Below are positions 1-8,618 of a DNA stretch of 64,000 nt, piece by piece. The position numbers and the translations under genes were made by a program. The first letter of the stretch is position 1. Every line of letters starts with the position of its first letter. The stretch is from Pseudothauera nasutitermitis (lineage in GTDB: Bacteria; Pseudomonadota; Gammaproteobacteria; Burkholderiales; Rhodocyclaceae), in the NCBI RefSeq assembly GCF_004801295.1, contig NZ_SSOC01000006.1:124001-188000 (forward strand), written 5' to 3'. The notes under the pieces were generated by a model. It made no database searches, had not been told where the DNA came from, and saw only the letters and a program-made list of their open reading frames with translations.

Positions 1-155
1 AGCGCACTTTCGCTTTCGAAAATGGGGATGGCCACCGGGAAGCGCGTGGCGCCCGCACCGGTGATCTCGATGGAGAGCTGGGCCTGCGCGGCCATGGCGA
101 AGGCCGCCAGCAGGGTGGCGAAGCTCAGGCGAAGGTAGGAAAGTGTCTTGATCAT
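1..155 (-). CDS. tolB: TolB, N-terminal fragment (cut by window edge)
   Basis: Periplasmic beta-propeller of the Tol-Pal system, which links the inner membrane to Pal and supports outer-membrane constriction at division. Only about 51 residues are in the window. They start at the ATG at 155-153 with a signal peptide (MIKTLSYLRLSFATLLAAFA, then MAAQAQ), followed by LSIEITGAGATRFPVAIPIF, which matches the start of mature TolB. It is the last visible gene of the minus-strand tol cluster and begins 66 bases after the tolA stop. The reading frame runs off the left edge, so nothing can be said about the propeller itself. The identification rests on the mature N-terminus and on position. Confidence 0.88.
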   Translation of the reverse strand, partial: MIKTLSYLRLSFATLLAAFAMAAQAQLSIEITGAGATRFPVAIPIFESESA

Positions 156-220
156 GGCGGCAATTGCGTCGAATTCTAAACCAATGGCGGATTTCGGGGG
201 CGTTTGCGGCGTCTGCCGTT

Positions 221-1099
221 TTACTCGGCCAACGGCCTGAATTTGAGTTCCAGGGTGCGCTGGAAGAGCGCGCGGTTTTCCGGCAGCGGCAGGGGGCTGG
301 AACGCCGGATGGCGCGCTCGATGGCTTCGTCCAGCAAGGGAATGCCGGACGAGCGCGTCAGCCGTACGTTGATGACCTCGCCGCTCGGTAGCTGGTCGAC
401 CATGAAAACGGCCTCCGGGTTGCCGGCCACGCCGGGCGGGGGCAGCAGATTGCCGCGCACCTTGGTGGCGATGGCGTTGCGGTAGGCATCGGCCGCCGCC
501 GCGTTGCGCGAGGCGGCCAGGCGTGCCGCGTCCTCGCGCAGGACGCGGTCGAGCTGGGCCTGCTGGGCCTCCTGCGCGAGGCGCTCGGTCAGGTAGTCGG
601 GCTGCGCCGGTTGCTGCGGTTGCGGCTTCGGTTCCGGTTTGGGCTGCGGCTTGGGCGCAGGTTTCGGCTCCGGCTTGGGTTCCGGTTTCGGCTCGGGCTT
701 CGGCTGTGGCTTGGGTTCCGGCTTCGGCTGGGGTTTGGGCTCCGGTTTGGGTTCGGGCTTGGGCTTTTCCGTGCGCGTGGCCACTTCCGGCGGCGGCGTG
801 GGGCGCGCTTCCGGCTGGGGCTTGGGGGGCTCCGGCTTGGGTTCGGGCCTGGGTTCCGGTTTCGGCTCGGGTTTGGGTTCCGGCGCCGGCTGCGGGCGCG
901 GCTCCGGGCGGGTCACCTGGGGTGGCGGCGGGGGCGGCGGTGCGCCGACCAGGCTGACTTCCAGGCTGCCCGGCGGCGGATTCTGCCAGGACACCCCGAA
1001 GAACAGGAACAGCGCGAGCGCCAGGTGCACGCAGACCGTGAGGGCGAGCGAGGCCCATTTGCCGGGCGGCGGCGGACGGTGCAGCTGTGCCGGGCTCAT
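221..1099 (-). CDS. tolA: TolA/TonB-family energy-transducing protein with Pro-rich linker
   Basis: Cell-envelope protein that carries proton-motive energy from TolQR across the periplasm. The 292 residues comprise a short cytoplasmic start, one membrane segment (about 14-37, [18 protein letters not shown]), a periplasmic linker (about 52-170) dominated by Pro, Lys and Glu in KPEP/KPQP units, and a C-terminal TonB_C-type domain (about 200-292, including [20 protein letters not shown]). The start at 1099 overlaps the tolR stop by one base (TGATG), which indicates translational coupling. The linker resembles TonB rather than the long Ala-rich helix of E. coli TolA, and the protein is much shorter. 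Position between tolR and tolB supports TolA; a TonB-like name would also be defensible. Confidence 0.85.
   Translation of the reverse strand: MSPAQLHRPPPPGKWASLALTVCVHLALALFLFFGVSWQNPPPGSLEVSLVGAPPPPPPPQVTRPEPRPQPAPEPKPEPKPEPRPEPKPEPPKPQPEARPTPPPEVATRTEKPKPEPKPEPKPQPKPEPKPQPKPEPKPEPKPEPKPAPKPQPKPEPKPQPQQPAQPDYLTERLAQEAQQAQLDRVLREDAARLAASRNAAAADAYRNAIATKVRGNLLPPPGVAGNPEAVFMVDQLPSGEVINVRLTRSSGIPLLDEAIERAIRRSSPLPLPENRALFQRTLELKFRPLAE
597..945 (-). repeat. Degenerate short tandem repeats encoding the TolA KPEP linker
   Basis: The part of tolA coding for the periplasmic linker is a run of degenerate 6- and 12-base units. Read on the plus strand they look like ggcttgggttccggtttc and encode alternating Lys-Pro, Glu-Pro and Gln-Pro dipeptides on the minus strand. 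The units differ mainly at third positions and in Lys/Glu/Gln swaps. The linker is therefore kept as a stiff charged polyproline rod while its length can change by slippage. Confidence 0.8.
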
Positions 1100-1503
1100 C
1101 AGCCGCCGGACGCCGTCTGCAGGCTGACCTTGCGCACGCCGGCGGTGCGTACGGCTTCCAGCACGTCGATCACGGTCTGGTAGGGCAGGGTCTTGTCGGC
1201 AGCCACCAGGAAGGGCTGCTCGGGATTGGCGGCGAGCGCCTCGGTGATGAAGCGCTGCAGTTCGAGGTCGCTCACCTTGCGTTCGGGCGCGCTGCCCGAT
1301 TCCTTCACCGACAGGCTGCGGTCGGCTTCCACGGCGATCACCATGGCCTCGGCCGGCGGCGCGGTGAGCTCGCCGGCGGTCGGCACGTCGATGTTGCCGG
1401 TCTGGATCATCGGTGCGGTGACCATGAAGATCACCAGCAGCACCAGCATCACGTCGATGTAGGGCACAACGTTGATCTGGTTCATCAGGCGGCGCTGGCG
1501 CAT
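1099..1503 (-). CDS. tolR: TolR/ExbD-family proton-channel subunit
   Basis: Inner-membrane partner of TolQ that uses the proton gradient to drive TolA. The 134 residues have a short cytoplasmic start ([20 protein letters not shown]), one membrane helix (about 13-33, with the conserved Asp in [18 protein letters not shown]), and a periplasmic domain ending [17 protein letters not shown]. The Asp in the membrane helix is the expected proton-carrying residue of ExbD/TolR proteins. It lies 18 bases downstream of tolQ and is coupled to tolA by a one-base overlap. Length and motif are normal for the family. Confidence 0.95.
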   Translation of the reverse strand: MRQRRLMNQINVVPYIDVMLVLLVIFMVTAPMIQTGNIDVPTAGELTAPPAEAMVIAVEADRSLSVKESGSAPERKVSDLELQRFITEALAANPEQPFLVAADKTLPYQTVIDVLEAVRTAGVRKVSLQTASGG

Positions 1504-1521
1504 GTTCGGGCTCCTGCGTCC

Positions 1522-2196
1522 TCAGCGCAGCTGGCGCTGCAGGATGTTGGAGAACTCTTCCATGAAGCTCTCGCAACGGATGCTGAGGCGGTCGATGTCG
1601 TGCGCGAAGCGGTTGTAGGCCACCACCGCAGGAATCGCCGCGAACAGGCCGATGGCCGTGGCCACCAAGGCCTCGGCGATGCCGGGGGCGACGTGCGCCA
1701 GGGTGGCCGCGCCCACGCTGGACAGGCCGCGGAAGGCGTTCATGATGCCCCACACGGTGCCGAGCAGGCCGATGTAGGGCGACACCGAGCCGACCGAGGC
1801 GAGGAAGGCGAGATGGGCTTCCAGATCATCCACTTCGCGCTGATAGGTGGCGCGCATGGCGCGCCGCGCGCCTTCGATGATGGCATCGTGGTCGTGGCTC
1901 TTGGCGCGCAGCTTGGTGTATTCGCGGTAGCCGGCCTCGAAGATGCGTTCCATGCCGCCGGCGTGATGGCGGGCGGCGCTGGCCGACTGGTACAGGGCGT
2001 TGAGGTCGCCGCCGCTCCAGAAGTCGCGTTCGAACTCGGCGGTCTGGGTGCGCGCGGCACGGATCTGGAAGCCCTTGCGGAAGATCCAGTACCACGACAC
2101 CAGCGACAGGCCGGCCAGCAAGGCCATGACGAGCTGGACGAGGACGCTGGCCTCGGAGATCAGGCTGAGAATGGAAAGGTCTTGATTGACGGTCAT
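1522..2196 (-). CDS. tolQ: TolQ/ExbB/MotA-family proton-channel protein
   Basis: Inner-membrane channel subunit of the Tol-Pal motor. The 224 residues show one membrane segment near the N-terminus (about 15-38), a cytoplasmic loop rich in charged residues, and two C-terminal membrane segments. The second is in [20 protein letters not shown] and the third in [23 protein letters not shown], the classic MotA/TolQ/ExbB signature. The ATG at 2196 overlaps the end of ybgC by 4 bases, so ybgC and tolQ are coupled. Order ybgC-tolQ-tolR-tolA-tolB is the standard proteobacterial arrangement. Confidence 0.96.
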   Translation of the reverse strand: MTVNQDLSILSLISEASVLVQLVMALLAGLSLVSWYWIFRKGFQIRAARTQTAEFERDFWSGGDLNALYQSASAARHHAGGMERIFEAGYREYTKLRAKSHDHDAIIEGARRAMRATYQREVDDLEAHLAFLASVGSVSPYIGLLGTVWGIMNAFRGLSSVGAATLAHVAPGIAEALVATAIGLFAAIPAVVAYNRFAHDIDRLSIRCESFMEEFSNILQRQLR

Positions 2197-2639
2197 GCTG
2201 CGACGTGAGCGGAGAGTTGAGCCCTGACCTCGGCCGGCAGGGCGGTGGGTTTGTGGTGCGTGGTGCCGATGCAGGCCACCGAGACGCTTGCTTCGAACAG
2301 CAGTTCGTCGCCGCGCACGATGCGCTGCGCGAATTCGATGCTCGCGCGTCCCAGGCGTTCAATGCGGGTGAGCACGAGCAGGCTGTCGTCGAGCACCGCC
2401 GGGCGCCGGTACTCGGCCTGGAACGAGCGCACGACGAAGGCCAGCCCCTGTTCAGCCGCCATGCGCTGCTGGCTGAAGCCGGCGGCGCGCAGCCATTCGG
2501 TGCGCGCGCGTTCGCAGAAACGCAGGTAGTTGGCGTAATAGACCATGCCGGCCGCGTCGGTGTCCTCGTAGTACACCCGCAGCGCCCAGGGGAAGTCCGG
2601 GGCGGACGCGGCGGAGCGGGACTGGCTGGAGTTTTGCAT
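2193..2639 (-). CDS. ybgC: YbgC-type acyl-CoA thioesterase (hotdog fold)
   Basis: Cytoplasmic thioesterase usually encoded first in tol-pal operons; family members hydrolyse short or long acyl-CoA and have been linked to phospholipid metabolism. In 148 residues it carries the signature VYYEDTDAAGMVYYANYLRF (about 22-41) with the catalytic Asp in EDTDAAG, followed by CERARTEWL. The ATG at 2639 gives a short Ser-rich start before the fold. Its 3' end overlaps tolQ by 4 bases. Length is about 10 residues above the E. coli protein, all at the N-terminus. Confidence 0.93.
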   Translation of the reverse strand: MQNSSQSRSAASAPDFPWALRVYYEDTDAAGMVYYANYLRFCERARTEWLRAAGFSQQRMAAEQGLAFVVRSFQAEYRRPAVLDDSLLVLTRIERLGRASIEFAQRIVRGDELLFEASVSVACIGTTHHKPTALPAEVRAQLSAHVAA

Positions 2640-2939
2640 CGCCGCATTCTAGCTGAGGACGCCGCGCCGGACGTGTCCGCGCAATGCTTTCGGCGCTTGT
2701 AAACACGCGCAAAAAGGTAAGTCGGTGTTACAACATCAAGGCTTCGGAGGGAAGGTGTCATGCACGGGTGAAGAAACGTGTCGATGGGTAAAATTGCATG
2801 GCACCCGTCCTGTGGGCGCGGGCGGGCCGTCCAATACACCGGATGAAGGTGCTATCCTTGCAGCCCGTTTCCGTCCGATGGTCGGGCGCCCATGCGCCTC
2901 GCGGACGAAGGCAAACGATCCGAACGTACAGGTCTGAGC
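2640..2939. other. Divergent intergenic region between ybgC and the STAS-like gene
   Basis: About 300 bases without a gene. It must hold the minus-strand promoter of the tol cluster and the plus-strand promoter of the STAS-like gene. Its centre (about 2700-2800) is more A/T-rich than its surroundings. I found no pair of boxes good enough to call a promoter on either strand, no terminator hairpin, and no RNA-like structure. Confidence 0.5.
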
Positions 2940-4118
2940 GTGGTTCTCCCCTTCTTCGGCAAAAAACCAGCCCCCGGACAAGGCGACGCGGCTCCCCGCG
3001 ACGCCGGTGGCGGGCGTGGCGACGACGATGATGTGCCGCCCCCGCAGTCGACAGAGTTGTCCACGCTGAATTTCGCCGGGGGCGATGCGTCCCATGCGCT
3101 CGCGCGCTGCGCGGGCCAGGTCGAAGTGCAGGAAATGGATTCCGGCGCCGGCGCGGTGTATGAGGAAGCCGCCGTGCTGTACGCCAACGGCAACGTGGGC
3201 GATGCCGAGAAGGTGCTCGACGCGGTGCTGGAAGACCCGGCGGCCAACGCCGGGGACGGGCTGTGGATGATGCTGCTCGATCTCTACCGGCTGACCGGCC
3301 AGCGCCAGCGCTTCGAATCGCGCGTGCTCGACTACGCCACCCGTTTCGAGCGGTCCCCGCCGCCGTGGGAAGACCTTTCCAGCCAAGCCGCGCGCCCGCG
3401 CGGCGACATCGCCCCGCTGGTCAACCTGTCCGGCAATCTCAACGGGCAGGCCACCGCACAGTTCCAGCAGGTCACCGTGATCGGCCGCAAGAGCGGGGCG
3501 ATCCGCATCGACCTGAACCGCCTGCGTTCGGTGGATGACGCCGGCTGTGCGCTGTTCATGGGCCTGCTGCGCCAGTTGGCCGCCGACCGCGTCAAGGTTT
3601 CGGTGCTCAACGCCCGCCAGCTGGTGAATATGCTGGCCGGCCAGGTGGCGCCGGGGCGCGCGGAAAACCGCGATGCCTGGTTGTTGCTGCTGGAGATGCT
3701 GCAGTACAGCGGCGAGCAGGAACGCTTCGAGGAACTGGCGGTGGATTACGCCGTCACCTTCGAGGAGTCGCCGCCTTCCTGGGCGCCGCGCGAGCAGGCG
3801 GCGCTCACCGAGACCGCCATCGCCCGGCTGGACGCCAGCCTGCCCGGCGCCTTCCGCCTGGAGGGCGAAGTGGTCGGCTCCCAGGCCGAAGGGGTGCGCA
3901 AGCTGGCGGCTTTCGCCGCCGAGCGTCAGAATGTGGACGTGGACTGTAGCCAGCTGCGCCGCATCGACTTCGTCAACGCGGGCACCCTGTTCAACATCCT
4001 CGCCACGCTGCAGGCCGAGGGCAAGAAGGTGACCCTGCGCAACGTCAATGCGATGGTCGGCGCCTTGCTGCGGGTCATGGGCGTGGACCAGGTCTCGCAG
4101 ATCATGCTGCGTGGCTGA
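2940..4118 (+). CDS. Internally duplicated helical-repeat/STAS-like protein
   Basis: About 392 residues from the GTG at 2940; an in-frame ATG at 2892 is possible but encodes an unlikely leader. An acidic stretch (DDDDV) is followed by two copies of one unit. Unit 1 is a helical segment near 106-140 ([20 protein letters not shown]) plus a STAS-like domain near 160-230. Unit 2 is a helical segment near 245-280 ([20 protein letters not shown]) plus a STAS-like domain near 303-385. STAS domains bind anti-sigma kinases or other partners. Both copies lack Ser/Thr at the usual phosphorylation site (VDDAGCALF and [10 protein letters not shown] where DSSG would be expected), suggesting a non-switching scaffold. 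It precedes hslVU by 104 bases. Function unknown. Confidence 0.75.
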   Translation: MVLPFFGKKPAPGQGDAAPRDAGGGRGDDDDVPPPQSTELSTLNFAGGDASHALARCAGQVEVQEMDSGAGAVYEEAAVLYANGNVGDAEKVLDAVLEDPAANAGDGLWMMLLDLYRLTGQRQRFESRVLDYATRFERSPPPWEDLSSQAARPRGDIAPLVNLSGNLNGQATAQFQQVTVIGRKSGAIRIDLNRLRSVDDAGCALFMGLLRQLAADRVKVSVLNARQLVNMLAGQVAPGRAENRDAWLLLLEMLQYSGEQERFEELAVDYAVTFEESPPSWAPREQAALTETAIARLDASLPGAFRLEGEVVGSQAEGVRKLAAFAAERQNVDVDCSQLRRIDFVNAGTLFNILATLQAEGKKVTLRNVNAMVGALLRVMGVDQVSQIMLRG

Positions 4119-4126
4119 TCGCGGCG

Positions 4127-4207
4127 CGCGCCTCCGGGGGAGGCGCGGGCGGCACGGCGCCTTTCCGCGCAAGGTGGAAAGGGCTTCAACCGGGGCCGTC
4201 GGCCCCG
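4127..4207 (+). promoter_or_regulatory. Three consecutive stem-loops in the hslV leader
   Basis: Between the STAS-like stop and hslV lie three perfect hairpins. 4127-4135/4139-4147 has 9 base pairs and a 3-base loop. 4161-4166/4176-4181 has 6 pairs and a 9-base loop. 4191-4197/4201-4207 has 7 pairs and a 3-base loop. None is followed by a U-run, so a simple terminator is unlikely. The last ends 15 bases before the hslV ATG, leaving room for a ribosome site near 4208-4213. A stem-loop in the 5' leader is known to matter for hslVU mRNA in E. coli; a similar role here is inferred. Confidence 0.55.
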
Positions 4208-4222
4208 ACGGGAATCGAATAC

Positions 4223-4759
4223 ATGGAACAATATCGCGGCACCACCATCCTCTCGGTGCGGCGCGGAGAACGCGTCGCGCTGGGCGGGGACGGCCAGGTC
4301 ACCCTCGGCAACATCGTCATCAAGGCCAGCGCGCGCAAGGTGCGCCGCCTGTACCAGGAGCGCATCCTGGCCGGCTTTGCCGGCGGCACGGCGGACGCCT
4401 TCACGCTGTTCGAGCGTTTCGAGGCCAAGCTGGAGAAGCACCAGGGCAACCTGCTGCGCAGCGCGGTGGAACTGGCCAAGGACTGGCGCACCGACCGCAT
4501 GCTGCGCCGCCTGGAGGCCATGCTGGCGGTGGCCGACCGCGAGCATTCGCTGGTGATCACCGGCAACGGCGACGTGCTGGAGCCGGAGCAGGGCATCGTC
4601 GCCATCGGCAGCGGCGGCGCCTACGCCCAGGCGGCGGCGCGCGCGCTGCTGGAGAACACCGAGCTGGAGCCGGAGGCCATCGTGCGCAAGTCGCTGGGCA
4701 TCGCCGCCGACCTGTGCATCTACACCAACCACAATCACATCGTCGAAACGCTCGATTGA
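4223..4759 (+). CDS. hslV: HslV (ClpQ) protease subunit of HslVU
   Basis: Threonine peptidase of the cytoplasmic HslVU (ClpQY) ATP-dependent protease, a two-ring proteasome relative induced by heat shock in many bacteria. The 178-residue product starts [20 protein letters not shown]. Removal of the short MEQYRG leader would expose the catalytic Thr of [20 protein letters not shown] and the [17 protein letters not shown] segment near 130 match the family. The leader is longer than the single Met of E. coli. It is followed 19 bases later by hslU, its unfoldase partner. Confidence 0.97.
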   Translation: MEQYRGTTILSVRRGERVALGGDGQVTLGNIVIKASARKVRRLYQERILAGFAGGTADAFTLFERFEAKLEKHQGNLLRSAVELAKDWRTDRMLRRLEAMLAVADREHSLVITGNGDVLEPEQGIVAIGSGGAYAQAAARALLENTELEPEAIVRKSLGIAADLCIYTNHNHIVETLD

Positions 4760-4778
4760 GGCGCCGGAGAACGCACCG

Positions 4779-6113
4779 ATGACCCAGATGACCCCGCCGG
4801 AGATCGTCTCCGAACTCGACAAGCACATCGTCGGCCAGGCGCGCGCCAAGAAGGCCGTGGCCATCGCGCTGCGCAACCGCTGGCGGCGCGCCCAGGTGGC
4901 CGAGCCGCTGCGCGCCGAGATCACCCCCAAGAACATTCTGATGATCGGTCCCACCGGCGTGGGCAAGACCGAGATCGCCCGCCGCCTGGCGCGTCTGGCG
5001 AATGCGCCGTTCATCAAGATCGAGGCGACCAAGTTCACCGAAGTGGGCTATGTTGGCCGCGATGTGGACACCATCATCCGCGATCTGGTGGAGATCGCCG
5101 TGAAGGACGGGCGCGAGCGCGCGATGCGCCTGGTACGCGACCGCGCGCTGGATGCCGCCGAGGACCGCGTGCTCGACGCCCTGCTGCCGCCGGCCCGCCC
5201 GGTGGGCTTCAATGCCGAGCCCGAGCCCACGCCGGATAACGCCACGCGGCAGAAATTCCGCAAGAAGCTGCGCGAGGGCGAGCTGGACGACAAGGAAATC
5301 GAGCTGGAAGTGGCGGCGCCCTCGATGCAGGCGGAAATCTTCGCGCCGCCGGGCATGGAGGAGCTCACCCAGCAGATCCAGGGCATGTTCCAGAACATGG
5401 GCGGCGGCAGGAAGAAGCTGCGCAAGCTGAAGATCGCCGAAGCCATGAAGCTGCTCGCCGACGAGGAGGCCGCGCGCCTGATCAACGACGAGGAAGTGAA
5501 GGCCGGCGCGGTGCGTGCGGTGGAGCAGAACGGCATCGTGTTCCTCGACGAGATCGACAAGATTGCCGCGCGCAGCGACGTGCAGGGCGCCGACGTGTCG
5601 CGCCAGGGCGTGCAGCGCGACCTGCTGCCGCTGGTCGAGGGCACCACGGTGTCCACCAAGTACGGCATGATCCGTACCGACCACATCCTGTTCATCGCCA
5701 GCGGCGCCTTCCACCTCGCCAAACCCTCGGACCTGATCCCCGAACTGCAGGGCCGCTTCCCGATCCGCGTGGAACTGGAGTCGCTGTCGGTGGACGACTT
5801 CGAGCGCATCCTCACGCAGACCGACGCCTGCCTGACGCGCCAGTACCAGGCCCTGCTGGAAACCGACGGCGTGCGCCTGGCGTTCGCCCCCGAAGGCATC
5901 CGCCGCCTGGCGGACATCGCCTTCCAGGTGAACGAGCGCACCGAGAACATCGGCGCGCGCCGCCTGTACACGGTGATGGAAAAGCTGCTGGAAGAGGTCT
6001 CCTTCGACGCCGGCAAGGCCGGGCTGGATCATGTGCACATCGACGCGGCCTATGTCGATGCGCGTCTGGAAATGCTCGCCCAGCGCGAGGATCTCGCCCG
6101 CTACGTGCTCTGA
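4779..6113 (+). CDS. hslU: HslU (ClpY) ATPase subunit of HslVU
   Basis: AAA+ unfoldase that recognises, unfolds and feeds proteins into HslV. The 444 residues include the Walker A box GPTGVGKTE (57-65), the substrate-gripping pore loop GYVG (in [11 protein letters not shown], about 91), the intermediate I-domain (about 130-240), Walker B IVFLDEID (about 252-259), and the C-terminal sensor region [17 protein letters not shown]. The C-terminal residues EDLARYVL are the tail that docks into HslV. Length is as expected. The start has GGAG 11 bases upstream and the gene forms an operon with hslV. Confidence 0.98.
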   Translation: MTQMTPPEIVSELDKHIVGQARAKKAVAIALRNRWRRAQVAEPLRAEITPKNILMIGPTGVGKTEIARRLARLANAPFIKIEATKFTEVGYVGRDVDTIIRDLVEIAVKDGRERAMRLVRDRALDAAEDRVLDALLPPARPVGFNAEPEPTPDNATRQKFRKKLREGELDDKEIELEVAAPSMQAEIFAPPGMEELTQQIQGMFQNMGGGRKKLRKLKIAEAMKLLADEEAARLINDEEVKAGAVRAVEQNGIVFLDEIDKIAARSDVQGADVSRQGVQRDLLPLVEGTTVSTKYGMIRTDHILFIASGAFHLAKPSDLIPELQGRFPIRVELESLSVDDFERILTQTDACLTRQYQALLETDGVRLAFAPEGIRRLADIAFQVNERTENIGARRLYTVMEKLLEEVSFDAGKAGLDHVHIDAAYVDARLEMLAQREDLARYVL

Positions 6114-6228
6114 GCGCCGGCTGCGTGCGCGCTTTGTATCGGTCGGCGCGCGCGCAACTGTCTAGGGAAAGGGCGCGGCGCGGGCCGCTACACTGCGCGG
6201 GTCGTTCGTTGCCGGGCTGTCGCCGTCC

Positions 6229-7101
6229 ATGCTGATCCGCATCGTCTCCATCCTCTTCCCGCTGTTCGCCATCACCGCGCTCGGCTACTTCGTCGGCAAG
6301 CGCCTCAAGCCGGACCTGTCGCACGCCAACAAGCTGAACATGGACGTGTTCGTGCCGGCGCTGGTGTTCGCCGCGCTGGCCAACAAGGAATTCCACATCT
6401 CCGAATTCGTGCCCCTGTCCATCGCCACGCTGGTGGTGGTGCTGGGCTCGGGCGCGGCCGGCTGGCTGCTGGCGCGCGCCGCGCGCGTGGAGGTGCGCAC
6501 CCTGGTGCCGCCGATGATGTTCAACAACTGCGGCAACCTCGGCCTGCCGCTGGCGGTGCTGGCCTTCGGCGACATCGCACTGGCGCCGGCGGTGGTGATG
6601 TTCATGGTCTCCAACCTGCTGCACTTCTCCTTCGGCGCATGGATGCTGGACCACCGCATCAAGCTGTGGACGGTGTGGAAGGTGCCCTCGGTGCTGGCCA
6701 CGCTGAGCGGCCTGGCCGTGGGCATCGCCGGGGTGGAGGTGTGGCCGCCGCTGATGATCGCCATCAAGATGCTCGGCGACATCTCCATTCCGCTGATGCT
6801 GTTCGCCCTCGGCGTGCGGCTGACCGATTCGCGCATCACCTCGGTGGGGCTGGGCGTGTTCGCCGCCGTCGCCCGGCCGCTCGCCGGCATGCTGCTGGCG
6901 CTCGCGGTGATCCAGGTGATTCCCCTGCCGCCGCGCGAGCAGGCCCTGCTGCTGGTGTTTGGCGCGCTGCCGCCGGCAGTGCTCAACTACATCTTCGCTG
7001 AGCGTTACCACCAGGAGCCGGACAAGGTGGCTTCGATGGTGCTGATCGGCAACGTCGCCGCGCTGATCTTCCTGCCGGTGGCGCTGGCCATGGGGCTCTG
7101 A
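6229..7101 (+). CDS. AEC (auxin efflux carrier) family permease
   Basis: Inner-membrane carrier of 290 residues with about ten hydrophobic helices. It opens MLIRIVSILFPLFAITALGY and contains the family-typical NNCGNLGLPLA (about 102-112) and a second-half repeat around FGALPPAVLNYIFAERY (about 245-261). Relatives export malonate, malate or other organic anions in bacteria; the substrate cannot be read from the sequence. It lies 115 bases after hslU on the same strand, probably with its own promoter, and converges with the minus-strand gene ending at 7105. No linked metabolic gene suggests a substrate. Confidence 0.85.
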   Translation: MLIRIVSILFPLFAITALGYFVGKRLKPDLSHANKLNMDVFVPALVFAALANKEFHISEFVPLSIATLVVVLGSGAAGWLLARAARVEVRTLVPPMMFNNCGNLGLPLAVLAFGDIALAPAVVMFMVSNLLHFSFGAWMLDHRIKLWTVWKVPSVLATLSGLAVGIAGVEVWPPLMIAIKMLGDISIPLMLFALGVRLTDSRITSVGLGVFAAVARPLAGMLLALAVIQVIPLPPREQALLLVFGALPPAVLNYIFAERYHQEPDKVASMVLIGNVAALIFLPVALAMGL

Positions 7102-7104
7102 GGC

Positions 7105-8022
7105 TCAGATGAGGATGTAGCGGTGCGCGAGGCTCTCGCGCCCGACCGCGGCGAGCGCTTCCGCGCGGGCGAAGCGGATCAGGCAGAGCGGCCAGCGCCG
7201 CCGGTCCGCGCCGACCAGCGCGGGGAGTTCGAGTTTCTGCAGGCCGCGCTGGCCGGGGTCGTCGAGCGGCATCACCACGGTGGCATCCTCGTGCCCCATT
7301 TCCAGGCGCAGGTGCTGCTGCGGGGCGTTCAGCCAGTCGATCAGGCTGTCGAGCAGGCCGGCGGGGCTGAGGTCTGTGGCCAGCATGTCGAGCGCGCCGT
7401 CGTCCTCCCCGGCGCTTTCCGCTCCGGTGGCGGTTTCGCGCAGCAAGGCGCGTTCGCTGTGCATCAGCTTTTCGCAGCGGCGCAGGTTCTGCACCTGGTT
7501 GAGAAAACCGTGGCGCAGGCTGTCGAAGGCGGCCGTGGCGAATCGCCGGCGTACCGCGTCCTCGCTGTTGCCGAGGCTGCGCAGGGTGTGGTCGGCGAAG
7601 CGCGGCTTGCGCCATCCGCGCGGCAGTTCCGGGTTGCCGGCGGCGGTCACGCGCTGGCGCATGCCGAGCAGGGCGTAGATTTCCCCGTTGCCGGCGTCGG
7701 CGAATTCGTGGATGCGGTCGCGCACCTCGATGCTGCGGCCCATGGCGATGCCGATGTCCTCGCGCTGGGGGAACAGGGCGTTCAGCAAGGGGTTGCTGCC
7801 GTGCTGGCTGCGGCTGACCACGTACGGGCCGGGTATGCCGGCCGCCAGATGGGCGCAGTAGTCGTGGGCATGCTGCGCGGCCGGCTCCAGCCGGGCGCGG
7901 TAGCCGGGCAGGGCGGCGATCCGGGGTTCGAGGATTTCGATGAAGCGGTCCATGTGCCAGGCCACGTCCGCTTCCGTCGGCCGGGAGCCGAGCAGGGTAC
8001 GCAACTTGCCGATCATGTTCAT
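7105..8022 (-). CDS. Unrecognised conserved-looking cytoplasmic protein
   Basis: A 305-residue protein read from the ATG at 8022 (MNMIGKLRTLL); a GTG at 8043 would add seven residues and neither has a clear ribosome site. I do not recognise the family. It is soluble, with no signal peptide or membrane segment, and mostly helical. It has a run PYVVSRSQHGSNPLLNALF near 72-90, a central acidic segment (ESAGEDDGALDML), and a C-terminal part rich in beta-like patterns (LRLEMGHEDATVVMPLDD). It lies 103 bases downstream of hslR and converges with the AEC permease gene. Base composition matches its neighbours. Confidence 0.7.
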   Translation of the reverse strand: MNMIGKLRTLLGSRPTEADVAWHMDRFIEILEPRIAALPGYRARLEPAAQHAHDYCAHLAAGIPGPYVVSRSQHGSNPLLNALFPQREDIGIAMGRSIEVRDRIHEFADAGNGEIYALLGMRQRVTAAGNPELPRGWRKPRFADHTLRSLGNSEDAVRRRFATAAFDSLRHGFLNQVQNLRRCEKLMHSERALLRETATGAESAGEDDGALDMLATDLSPAGLLDSLIDWLNAPQQHLRLEMGHEDATVVMPLDDPGQRGLQKLELPALVGADRRRWPLCLIRFARAEALAAVGRESLAHRYILI

Positions 8023-8124
8023 GCGAGGGGTTTCCGGTTGCACGCCGGCGGATATGCTGGCGCGTGAATGTTGCCGGCATGGTGCGCCAGCCGTGCGGTG
8101 GCGTAAAGCCGGCGGCGCGGCGCT

Positions 8125-8511
8125 TCAGCCCTCGCGGAAGCGGTCGATGCGGCGGCGGTCGCGCTTGGTCGGGCGGCCGTGCAGGTCGGCGCCGGGCGGC
8201 GGGGCGACGCGCCGCTGTTCGCGCTGGAGCTCGCGCCGCGACAGGCTTTCCGCGCTTTCTTCGTACAGGGTCTGCGCCACGCTGGCGGGGCCGCGCTTTT
8301 CCGCGATGGCACGCACGGTGACGGTGAAGCGCTGCTCGCCCACGGTGATGTCCACCGTGTCGCCCGGCTTCACGCCGCGCGCGGGCTTCACCGCCTGGCC
8401 GTTCAGGTGCACTTTTCCGCCCTCCACGGCCTCGGTGGCGCCGCTGCGGTGCTTGAAGAAGCGCGCGGCCCACAGCCATTTGTCGAGGCGGGTGCCGGTG
8501 GATTCGGTCAT
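8125..8511 (-). CDS. hslR: Hsp15 (HslR), S4-domain ribosome-rescue heat-shock protein
   Basis: Small RNA-binding protein that in E. coli binds free 50S subunits still carrying a nascent chain with tRNA and helps recycle them after heat shock. The 128 residues contain an N-terminal S4 domain (about 8-70; RLDKWLWAARFFKHRSGATE, then GGKVHLNGQAVKPARGVKPG), followed by a basic tail (SRRELQREQRRVAPPP, then RPTKRDRRRIDRFREG) typical of Hsp15. The ATG at 8511 is used, and longer upstream reading was rejected because it lies before the S4 domain. Another heat-shock operon (hslVU) lies 2 kb away on the other strand. Confidence 0.93.
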   Translation of the reverse strand: MTESTGTRLDKWLWAARFFKHRSGATEAVEGGKVHLNGQAVKPARGVKPGDTVDITVGEQRFTVTVRAIAEKRGPASVAQTLYEESAESLSRRELQREQRRVAPPPGADLHGRPTKRDRRRIDRFREG

Positions 8512-8618
8512 GACTCGTTGAAACTTCCGCTCAGGGGTTGCCAGCGCCATGATACCTGCGCCCAGCGCCGCATCGGTGGGCCTGTGCAGGGAAGGTGGCC
8601 GGCCGTGTCTGTGCGGGG

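Noticed and set aside
597-945. Repeated units in tolA as a possible CRISPR-like array
   Set aside because: The repeats are short, in frame, have no unique spacers and encode a normal polyproline linker.
4184-4210. Heat-shock (sigma-32)-like promoter CTTCAA-N13-CCCCGA before hslV
   Set aside because: It would start transcription at about the hslV start codon and leave no ribosome site; it also lies within a hairpin. CCCC runs are common in this DNA.
7105-8022. Assignment of the unknown 305-residue protein to a transporter-linked or regulatory family
   Set aside because: No motif supports it; nearness to the AEC permease is convergent and therefore uninformative.
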